Below, piece after piece: positions 1-7,053 of a DNA stretch of 12,949 nt. Numbering within the stretch: position 1 is the first letter of the stretch; every line of letters starts with the position of its first letter. The notes under the pieces are model-generated. The model searched no databases. It worked only from the letters and a program-made list of their open reading frames with translations, and was not told the origin of the DNA. A program made the translations under genes and the position numbers. The DNA is from an uncultured Saprospiraceae bacterium. GTDB lineage: Bacteria; Bacteroidota; Bacteroidia; Chitinophagales; Saprospiraceae. The stretch spans positions 1 to 12,949 of the forward strand of contig CAKUWM010000054.1 of NCBI GenBank assembly GCA_934699305.1. Reading direction: 5' to 3'.

Positions 1-18
1 ATAAAACCCTATTTAAAA

Positions 19-588
19 ATGAAAAAGTTGTGTGTCATTCCGTTTAATAGATTTCTACCTTTCATTCTATTTATCGGACTAATCTCATCCTGCTCCGACA
101 ACGTCAAGCCCATCAACGAAGAAGAAGTAATCAATAAAGTAATTGTAACATTGAAAGACAATGCCAATCAAACTTATGAACTATCCTACTTTGATTATGA
201 TGGCAATGGACCGCTTTCGCCAATTATTTACGCTGACTCTTTACCTTCCAATTCTGTTCTAAATGGCAGTATCAGACTGCTCAATACACTTGCATTACCC
301 GAAAAAGATATCACAAAAGAAGTGCGCGAAGAAGGTACGGAACATCAATTTTTCTACCTTATAAATGGGCAGGATGCCCCCACCATCCGTTATTCAGATC
401 AAGATCAGGATAGCAATCCTATCGGGATAGAATTCCAATGCACGACTAAGGCCACTTTTGAAGATACCATAAAGATTGTGCTTCGCCATCAACCCGACAA
501 ATCAGCATCCGGCGTTACCAATGGCGATATATCACATGCAGGAGGGAGTACCGATGTGGATATTGAAATACCGATTATTGTGAAATAA
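19..588 (+). CDS. Small lipoprotein of a Bacteroidota family linked to TonB-dependent receptors
   Basis: The 189-residue protein starts with a lipoprotein signal peptide: basic MKK, a hydrophobic stretch at about 11-22, and a lipobox ISSC with the lipidated Cys at 25. The next residues, Ser-Asp-Asn, weakly resemble the acidic export signals of surface lipoproteins in this phylum. The mature part is probably a single beta-rich domain. It contains DYDGNGP (59-65), EEGTEHQFFY (104-113), a RHQPDK motif (156-161) and a GGSTDVDIEIPI end (175-186). From memory this pattern matches small Bacteroidota lipoproteins that commonly lie directly after a TonB-dependent receptor gene; any such receptor would lie left of the window. 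The function of the family is not known to me; a ligand-binding accessory of an outer-membrane transporter is an inference. Only 18 bases precede the start and no Shine-Dalgarno is visible. It converges on the large secreted-protein gene 48 bases away. Confidence 0.85.
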   Translation: MKKLCVIPFNRFLPFILFIGLISSCSDNVKPINEEEVINKVIVTLKDNANQTYELSYFDYDGNGPLSPIIYADSLPSNSVLNGSIRLLNTLALPEKDITKEVREEGTEHQFFYLINGQDAPTIRYSDQDQDSNPIGIEFQCTTKATFEDTIKIVLRHQPDKSASGVTNGDISHAGGSTDVDIEIPIIVK

Positions 589-608
589 CATATAGCGTTA
601 TTATATGT
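588..608 (+). terminator. Weak stem-loop between convergent genes
   Basis: Arms ACATATA (588-594) and TATATGT (602-608) can form a 7-bp all-but-one A/T stem with a 7-base loop, starting in the stop codon of the lipoprotein gene. It is followed by ATATTTTAC rather than a clean T run. It sits where a terminator for the plus-strand gene is expected, in the 48-base gap between two converging genes. The stem is weak, so this is only a candidate. Confidence 0.25.
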
Positions 609-636
609 ATATTTTACAGATTATAAACAAGGTACA

Positions 637-3600
637 TCAACTTCTAATCAAGTGATATAATTTTCCTTTATAGCTCAATATATACGATCCGGAAGGCAGA
701 TCACTTAAATCAATGTTGTCCGGCAATATAAAATAGGTTCGCACCCTTTTACCGGACAGGTCTGTAATGGTGGCTATATCCGCCTTTGAATCCTTTTGTT
801 GTATGAAGAATCTACCGGAACTCGGATTGGGAAATATTTGTAACACCTCTTTTCTATCGACTTTAATGGGCAAGATATCCGAATACTTTATTCTTCCTTG
901 TTCATCTGAAATCATCAGCCGATAAAAATACAACCCTTCGGACAAATGCTCATCCCAATGTCGGTATAGCTTCGGCTTTGTCGTAGGGCTTACTGTTTCT
1001 GTATAAATCGTTTCAAAGGCTGAGGTTTCTTGCCTTCTTTGGAGGCTATACGTTTGCTTTTCGTTTATTGCTTCAGCAATCCATACCAATTGGACATTTT
1101 CTTTGCCATCATATTTTGCACTAAAATGCGACAATTCTCCTATTGCGAGTGGGAATTCGGTTTCTGGTATAAAATCCAAACATGAGTTGTCGAGGCAAGC
1201 CTGATACTTTGGTGCTGTATTTAAATATGGCGGCTGCATATATATATCCGACAAGTGCCCCCAGGAGCCATAAATGCTTTCTTGAACACCGGAAAGAACA
1301 AATGACATGGCTAAGCGATTGCCATGGTTTCTAATGTCATCCAACACATCATTATACAAGGTGTACATACTATTGAGATACTGGGCATCATACATCGCCT
1401 GAATATAAGGAGGTACATTAAAATCGGTATAGTGCTGTCCCCCTTCATAACTCACTATCTCCTTACCAAAAACCTTTATATTCCGATAATCCTGTTGTAT
1501 AATATCTCTGAATCCGGATGCACCATTGGCACCAAAATAGGCATTCCTGGCATTCATATTAACGTCTTCCCCGGTAGAGCCACCATGAAGAACAGGATTG
1601 CCTGACGAACTGCGATCGAGCCCAAAGTAATAGGTCGGTGAAGCCAAGTCCCATTGGTCAGAAGGAATTTGAGATAAAATCTGTTCATTGATATAATTGA
1701 AGCCACCTTGTATTCCTAAAACGCGCTTAACCCGTGCTGTCTGTCCGGCAAAGACAGAATGCCATATTGTAAATATCCTTTTTGCTTTCTCTGCATAAGC
1801 CCTGCCATAATTGAGATTTTCAGGCTTATTTTCATTATTATATTGTGCCTGACCAAAAATCCAGTTCCATACTTCATTAGAATACTCCAAATAAATCGTC
1901 AATCCAGGCTGGAGATTGTCTCGAAACATGGTCGCCATCTGCAATACGAAGTCATCATCAGCCTGATGTGGCACACACACCCAAACATTCTTATTGAGTT
2001 TATTAGCCAAAGATATCATCCTTTCGAAGGGAACGCCTTTGCTTGACCCATAGGTCCGATCATCGATATGAGCACGATCTGACCAACTAATCAGTGGACT
2101 ATTATTGACAGCACCCCAATCCATAAATCGAATGGTAGTAAAAGGAGATAATCTACTCAAGAACACCGGATTAAAAATATTTTCATCCGTATTAACAAAT
2201 TCATGTTCTGCCCTCAACAATCGAAAATTTCGCATATAATCACCGGCTTGTGAATATGTAACATCGAGCCATATATTGCCAGACTCCGCGGGAACTTTAA
2301 AATAAATTCGACCGGGAGATTGTTCTATGATTTCAACACTATTGATAGTAAACTCGGCGACTCCATCATATAGGAAAACATAATAATTATTGGCTCTCAA
2401 ATTAGCATTGCCGGAAGACAGCACATATCGAACCATGGTACTTGAAGAAACTGAGGTTGCCTGAGGTATTGAAAGTGGATACCCATCCTCATCGATCAAT
2501 AGTTGATCTTCAACATTGGACTCCCAACATTCACATCCCTCATGGAATGTCACTATACCACTTCGTACTTGTTTCGCTAAATTAATAAATGAATTTTCAT
2601 TATTCCAGTCGGCAATACCAGTTATATTAACACCCATCTCCATGCTGCACAAAGCCGCCTTCCAGCCGCTACACGTTGTCGAATCTGTTGTCATAGACAA
2701 TTGGTATGAATCCTGGCACCCATTGCTACCGGTAATCGTTACAGCATAATTGCCGGTGGCAAGGTTATGGTATTCATTGTCATTGGTTGCGGCAATTGCA
2801 TTTCCATCCTTATCGCGAAACAAGATATTCCAATCCGTCGCAAGGCCATTGTTAATGCGTATTTTACCATCATTCTGTCCACAGGTAGCTTCATTGAGCA
2901 TGGTCACCGACGTCTGACAAGGAAAGGTGTTTCCTGTATTTAATACTTTGACCACTTTTGACGTAATTGCCTTTAAGCCGTATGAATTGGTAACAGAAAG
3001 AGTAACATTGACCAGGCCAATGGCATCAATTCCATAGGTATGATTTGATGTGACACCTGAGCCATGTGGGCTTCCATCTCCCCAATTCCAGCTATATTCT
3101 AGCATACTACCATTGGGATCGCTTGATATTCCGGCATCCACTTGTACAGAAAAAGGTGCAATACCCGATTCCGGAGCAATCGTAAAGTCCGCTATGGGAG
3201 GGAGAATGATATCCACATTTTCGTCAGGAGCGACTATCGGAAAGCTGGTACCAATCCTCAGTTCGTCCATCTGCCCATTCTGCTCGACATCACCCAAATA
3301 TGCTGCGACCGCACGTATTCTTAACTGTGACGGCGATATAAAACCAAGTGAAGGCTGGGATGGAGGACCGGAATAACCCAATTCAGCAGGATTGGCATAA
3401 AGACTAAATTCGGTTTCATTTGCTATAAAATCAATCCTCAAAACAAGGAATGCGGTCTCTCCGGGAATTAAAGCCTCCGATGAAGGAACAACCTCATTTC
3501 CCACACGTATTGACCATCGCTTTTCTCCGCCAACGTCTGAATCTTCCCCAAAATATCCGATGCCAATTCTATTGTCAGAACTGCAATTATTACACCAATT

Positions 3601-4044
3601 GATATTGGAATTGTGCAGATCAAAATAAACATGTTGACCATTATCTTGCGACTTTTGCAACAAGGCACTAACCCATAATGTAGTGCCCACAGAGCTACCG
3701 ATGGCATCATCATTCTCGACATACAAATTAAAAGGACCATTCTCAGCAATATCCAGATTACGTCCGGCCGTAAGATACTCATCCCCGCCTGATATGCCCC
3801 TTCCAATAGTCTGAAGTGACTGATAAGTCAGCCCGGTGGATGAAAAAACATAACCTTGCAAGCTTTCATTCTGAACCGACCAATTGCCGCTCCATCCGGA
3901 TCCACCAGAAGTTGAATGCAAAGGAACACCCGCCTCATGATCAAAAGCATCATAAGCTAAATAGACATTTTGTCCCAATGCCTGGTTTGCAGAAACAATA
4001 AATAAACATAGACTAATCCGGTAAAACTTCTTTAAAAACTCCAT
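637..4044 (-). CDS. Modular T9SS-secreted protein: ConA-like, PKD, SprB-like repeat, glycoside-hydrolase-like domain
   Basis: The protein has 1135 residues. Visible order: signal peptide about 1-25 (cleavage near ALG-Q); concanavalin-A-like domain about 27-268; PKD domain about 283-368 with the signature YSWNWGDGS (317-325); SprB-like repeat about 376-452; a large region about 468-950; a fibronectin/Ig-like domain about 964-1062; and a T9SS type A sorting domain 1067-1135 (FPNPSSGRF, DLSGK, DLPSGSYIL). The large region opens with GVNITGIADW (471-480) and contains IYLEYSNEVWNW (717-728) and VSYEGGQ (864-870). The NE pair (N723-E724) and E867 are spaced like the acid/base and nucleophile of clan GH-A (beta/alpha)8 hydrolases, so a surface or secreted polysaccharide hydrolase is my inference; the substrate is unknown. 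It may instead be a binding-only domain. The start is chosen because the signal peptide begins directly at this ATG. A 372-base gap upstream suggests its own promoter, though I found no clean one. Confidence 0.88.
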   Translation of the reverse strand: MEFLKKFYRISLCLFIVSANQALGQNVYLAYDAFDHEAGVPLHSTSGGSGWSGNWSVQNESLQGYVFSSTGLTYQSLQTIGRGISGGDEYLTAGRNLDIAENGPFNLYVENDDAIGSSVGTTLWVSALLQKSQDNGQHVYFDLHNSNINWCNNCSSDNRIGIGYFGEDSDVGGEKRWSIRVGNEVVPSSEALIPGETAFLVLRIDFIANETEFSLYANPAELGYSGPPSQPSLGFISPSQLRIRAVAAYLGDVEQNGQMDELRIGTSFPIVAPDENVDIILPPIADFTIAPESGIAPFSVQVDAGISSDPNGSMLEYSWNWGDGSPHGSGVTSNHTYGIDAIGLVNVTLSVTNSYGLKAITSKVVKVLNTGNTFPCQTSVTMLNEATCGQNDGKIRINNGLATDWNILFRDKDGNAIAATNDNEYHNLATGNYAVTITGSNGCQDSYQLSMTTDSTTCSGWKAALCSMEMGVNITGIADWNNENSFINLAKQVRSGIVTFHEGCECWESNVEDQLLIDEDGYPLSIPQATSVSSSTMVRYVLSSGNANLRANNYYVFLYDGVAEFTINSVEIIEQSPGRIYFKVPAESGNIWLDVTYSQAGDYMRNFRLLRAEHEFVNTDENIFNPVFLSRLSPFTTIRFMDWGAVNNSPLISWSDRAHIDDRTYGSSKGVPFERMISLANKLNKNVWVCVPHQADDDFVLQMATMFRDNLQPGLTIYLEYSNEVWNWIFGQAQYNNENKPENLNYGRAYAEKAKRIFTIWHSVFAGQTARVKRVLGIQGGFNYINEQILSQIPSDQWDLASPTYYFGLDRSSSGNPVLHGGSTGEDVNMNARNAYFGANGASGFRDIIQQDYRNIKVFGKEIVSYEGGQHYTDFNVPPYIQAMYDAQYLNSMYTLYNDVLDDIRNHGNRLAMSFVLSGVQESIYGSWGHLSDIYMQPPYLNTAPKYQACLDNSCLDFIPETEFPLAIGELSHFSAKYDGKENVQLVWIAEAINEKQTYSLQRRQETSAFETIYTETVSPTTKPKLYRHWDEHLSEGLYFYRLMISDEQGRIKYSDILPIKVDRKEVLQIFPNPSSGRFFIQQKDSKADIATITDLSGKRVRTYFILPDNIDLSDLPSGSYILSYKGKLYHLIRS

Positions 4045-4416
4045 GCTTTCTGTTTAAATTATGACAAAATCAATGCTTTAAAGGGAACAACTCCGAAACT
4101 ATCATCATTATTTAGGTAGCCCATCGTTTGCTTAAGAATCCACCTTCTATAACTATTTCCTTTTGATGCGGTCATAAGTAACTATAAAAGGTAGAACAAA
4201 TCAATGCTGAATATATCCTCCAATGAATCAGAATAATTCAAACTATCCTATCAAAAAGGCTTTCAAAGCCAAGATATATCCTACTTCTTTAATATAGTAT
4301 ATCTTGCAAGAAAATGTGACACATATTTTTATATATAATATATATTTCGCTGTATTGCTTTATATTATATTACATTTTTATCGGAACAATATTCATAAGT
4401 AAGCAAGATTGGTGGC
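4045..4416. other. 372-base AT-rich spacer between two minus-strand genes
   Basis: No credible open frame. It should hold the end of the isomerase/deacetylase transcript and the promoter of the large secreted-protein gene. No perfect TAnnTTTG box occurs on the minus strand; the nearest is TAGTTTCG (4101 to 4094, one mismatch), about 50 bases before the start codon and without a recognisable -33 element. Two inverted repeats are present at 4258-4270 and 4270-4306, and an A/T-only tract lies around 4325-4347. Confidence 0.6.
4258..4306 (-). repeat. Two adjoining inverted repeats downstream of the deacetylase gene
   Basis: GGCTTT-C-AAAGCC (4258-4270) is a near-perfect palindrome. Directly next to it, CAAGATATA (4270-4278) is complementary to TATATCTTG (4298-4306) over 9 bp with a 19-base spacer. 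They lie 111-159 bases beyond the stop codon of the deacetylase gene in its direction of transcription. There is no T tract after either, so a classic intrinsic terminator is not supported. They could be a processing or 3'-end structure, or an operator for the gene that starts at 4044. Confidence 0.35.
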
Positions 4417-5661
4417 TCACCTTATGGTTTCAGACTCCTTTTTACCGGCTGCTATCAAGCTCAAAATTTCACGATAGGCTTTTAAGAAGGGGGCATTAGA
4501 CCAAGGAGTCAGATAATTATTATGAAAAAGTATGGAAATCTGATATCCGGAATGCCAGGTTGAGATCATTTTATTAAATACATGGATCAACTCTTCCGGT
4601 TTTCCGGCTTTGTCAAATACCGTATCCATTAAAACCATGGGAATAACTTTTAACCGGCTTCCAAAAGGCATAAAAGAAAAAGGATATCCATTTCGCAAGC
4701 CTTCTATATCATTCCAACCAAGCCCCATATCCGTATGTATTCCGCCTTCTTCTATACGTTTCCAATCTTCCGGCAATCGATATACCAGATAATGATTGCG
4801 ATTAATTGAGGTTGGCACGCTTATACAGCCTCTCTGCTGGTGATAGGATGTCTCTGAGGTGCCGTAATGCAGTCCCACTTCTGCGCCTATCTTTATCAGG
4901 ATTTTTGCCGCATCGTTCAACTGACTTATAGAATAATCCGCATTATGGATTCCTTTATGAGTACCGGTCACGGGCAACATAAAAAATATTGATTTAAGCC
5001 CAAATCCTCGTTCCAATTCAACGATTTTGCCCAAGTCCGACCAAACCCTAACCCCGGTAAAAAGATGCTTAAAAAGAGCCTTAAAAAGTGAAATAGAGGG
5101 TTTCTTGAAAAAATATGACAATTCCTGTCGCAAGCCTGAATTCAGAAGATCTACGTCATGGCTTAGAAAGATTTCTTTCCTTTTTCTGACTTGTACATTG
5201 GCAAGGCCACATTCCTTAATAACAAAGCGTTGCATCAATGGTGTGACAATATCCGTGTATGTATCAAAATGCTTACTGTAAAGGCTTCCAACATAAGTCT
5301 GTCGTCCCAGCTTATCTCTTTGATTACCGGGCAAGGCTTCCCCAAGGCAGTGCAGAAAGGAAAAAATACTTGCTAAAAAATCGGGTTCTTCATCATTATC
5401 ACACCGGTATATATACAAATTGCGGTAATATGTTTCAGCACATGGCTTAAGCTGACTTAATGGAGTATAGATAACTTCCACTATACGATAGCTTTGTGCA
5501 TCATTGCCAAAGTTGATTACAGCCTTATCGTGCTGATAAATCCGTTCAAATTGCACTTCCAGCCTTTCCTCGATCAGTCGGAGAAGAAATTCAATCAATG
5601 CACTGAAGACATTGACTTCATCCTGAACATAATACGTACAATGTAAGGCTTTGTCATTCAT
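4417..5661 (-). CDS. Polysaccharide deacetylase-like protein (DUF7033-type N-terminus)
   Basis: The 414-residue protein has no signal peptide and is probably cytoplasmic. Residues 1 to about 125 resemble the N-terminal domain (DUF7033) that precedes a NodB-like deacetylase fold in many Bacteroidota proteins. The C-terminal half carries the family's landmarks: SHDVD (167-171) in place of the classic TFDDG, a strand LKSIFFMLP (222-230), EVGLHYG (261-267), RNHYL (288-292), HTDMGLGW (309-316), PFSFMPF (327-333) and ILFHNNYL (377-384). By analogy with NodB enzymes, D169/D171, H265 and possibly H290 or H379 would handle metal and catalysis; this is inferred, and the canonical HxxxH pair is absent. 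The substrate is unknown; a sugar intermediate of capsule, O-antigen or another envelope glycan fits relatives I know. It is the third gene of a probable operon, 26 bases after the SurA-like gene. The stop is TGA. Confidence 0.8.
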   Translation of the reverse strand: MNDKALHCTYYVQDEVNVFSALIEFLLRLIEERLEVQFERIYQHDKAVINFGNDAQSYRIVEVIYTPLSQLKPCAETYYRNLYIYRCDNDEEPDFLASIFSFLHCLGEALPGNQRDKLGRQTYVGSLYSKHFDTYTDIVTPLMQRFVIKECGLANVQVRKRKEIFLSHDVDLLNSGLRQELSYFFKKPSISLFKALFKHLFTGVRVWSDLGKIVELERGFGLKSIFFMLPVTGTHKGIHNADYSISQLNDAAKILIKIGAEVGLHYGTSETSYHQQRGCISVPTSINRNHYLVYRLPEDWKRIEEGGIHTDMGLGWNDIEGLRNGYPFSFMPFGSRLKVIPMVLMDTVFDKAGKPEELIHVFNKMISTWHSGYQISILFHNNYLTPWSNAPFLKAYREILSLIAAGKKESETIR

Positions 5662-5687
5662 GCAAATGTGTATTTACATACCGACGG

Positions 5688-7040
5688 TTATAATTTACTG
5701 TCCTTACTCCACTTTTCTAAAGTTGGGCATTTAGTGAGCCACTCAGGATCTATTGAGACAAAGGTTTCTTTAATCTTTTTACCAACCCAATTATTGAGTT
5801 CATTGTCTTTCTTAAGGATCATAGCATTATCCTTGATGCGGGAATAATCTTTTTCGAGGCTTGCCTTGTGTGGCTCTGTGCGTGATTGGAGCATCAATAC
5901 TCTGAAGGCTGTCTCGCCATAAGGGTCCTTAAATTCAAACGGAGCTGAAATTTGATCTACATCCATGCTATCTAAAGTAAAATAAACATCGGGCTCTAAG
6001 TCAGATATCTCAAAGAAGTTTGTGTTGGTTTGTGGATTCACTGCTCTTCCACCGTTGCTATAGCTCGGGAAATTTTTGTTACCGTATTTTTTTACTGCAG
6101 CCGGAAAAGACAATTCACCCTTTCGTATCAGTGTAACGACACTATCGAGGGTGTGCAAAGCTATTTTCTTATCATTCTCCGAAAGTTCAGGCTTGATAAG
6201 GATATGGCGGGCATGGAATGAATTCCCCCTCCGCTCTATTAATTGAATGAGGTGAAAACCAAATACTGTTTCAACAATGGTGCTGACCTGTCCGGGCTCT
6301 AAGTTGAACGCAGCTGCTTCAAACTCCGGTACAAAGGCTCCTCTCTTAGCCCAACCCAGATCACCGCCTGCATTAGCTGATCCATCCATGGAGAATTTTT
6401 TGGCCAATTCTTCGAAGCTCTCGCCTTGTTCAACGATTCGTTGACGGATACTATTGAGTTTATCAATAACTCGTTGACGCTCTATTTTATTGGGCTTTGG
6501 ATAGTAATCGAGTTCGCTGTATTCGACCTCAGCGCTATAATAAGGCAATGAGTCATAAGGTATCGACCGGAAATATTCTTTGACTTCAGAAGGCGTAATA
6601 GTAAGCTTTTCAACGATTTTATTCTTCATTTCCTCTGCCATCAGCTGATCTTTCAGGTCTTCTCGCAGCTCATCCTTCATCTCATTAACTGACTTTCCAT
6701 AATATTCCTCAAACTGTGCCAGGTCGTTGTTCATATACGCCAGAACTCTATCAAACCGGGCATTCAGTTGATTCTCGACTTGATCGTCGCTAACTTTAAC
6801 GGAATCGATTTTTGCCTGATTGGTGAGTAGTTTTTGGAGCAATAATCCTTCAAAAATCTGGCATCTCAAGTTTTCAGGAACATTGGTCATACCGCGTGTC
6901 TGACCAAGATAATTATCTTCAATATCATTCATCAGGATAGTCTCACCACCTATGCGAGCAATAACCTTATTCAGGACTATCTCCTGACTCTGCACCGCAA
7001 AGGGCAAACTAAATATAATTAACAGCAAATAATATCGCAT
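5688..7040 (-). CDS. SurA-like periplasmic peptidyl-prolyl isomerase (two parvulin domains)
   Basis: With the start chosen here the protein has 450 residues: signal peptide 1-18 (cleavage near VQS-Q), an N-terminal SurA-type chaperone region about 19-160, a first parvulin domain about 169-271 (GGDLGW at 225-230, GFHLIQL at 261-267), a second about 275-387 (opening with HARHILI), and a C-terminal helical tail. SurA-type proteins escort unfolded outer-membrane proteins across the periplasm; that role is inferred from architecture. An in-frame ATG at 7094 would add 18 residues before the signal peptide and overlap the preceding gene by 41 bases. I prefer 7040 because the hydrophobic leader MRYYLLLIIFSL starts there and the gap to the preceding stop becomes 13 bases. 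The first parvulin keeps the conserved Gly-Gly-Asp-Leu-Gly core; the second is more divergent (NGG at 330-332) and may be structural only. Operon partner of the 647-residue isomerase. Confidence 0.9.
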   Translation of the reverse strand: MRYYLLLIIFSLPFAVQSQEIVLNKVIARIGGETILMNDIEDNYLGQTRGMTNVPENLRCQIFEGLLLQKLLTNQAKIDSVKVSDDQVENQLNARFDRVLAYMNNDLAQFEEYYGKSVNEMKDELREDLKDQLMAEEMKNKIVEKLTITPSEVKEYFRSIPYDSLPYYSAEVEYSELDYYPKPNKIERQRVIDKLNSIRQRIVEQGESFEELAKKFSMDGSANAGGDLGWAKRGAFVPEFEAAAFNLEPGQVSTIVETVFGFHLIQLIERRGNSFHARHILIKPELSENDKKIALHTLDSVVTLIRKGELSFPAAVKKYGNKNFPSYSNGGRAVNPQTNTNFFEISDLEPDVYFTLDSMDVDQISAPFEFKDPYGETAFRVLMLQSRTEPHKASLEKDYSRIKDNAMILKKDNELNNWVGKKIKETFVSIDPEWLTKCPTLEKWSKDSKL

Positions 7041-7053
7041 GAATTTCAACAGA

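Noticed and set aside
3468..3806. Open frame of 112 codons on the minus strand inside the large secreted-protein gene
   Set aside because: It lies in a different frame of a gene with clear domains and has a composition typical of an out-of-frame shadow.
4325..4347. A/T-only tract resembling an origin or curved-DNA element
   Set aside because: There are no DnaA-box-like repeats or other origin features nearby; simple AT-rich intergenic sequence is enough to explain it.
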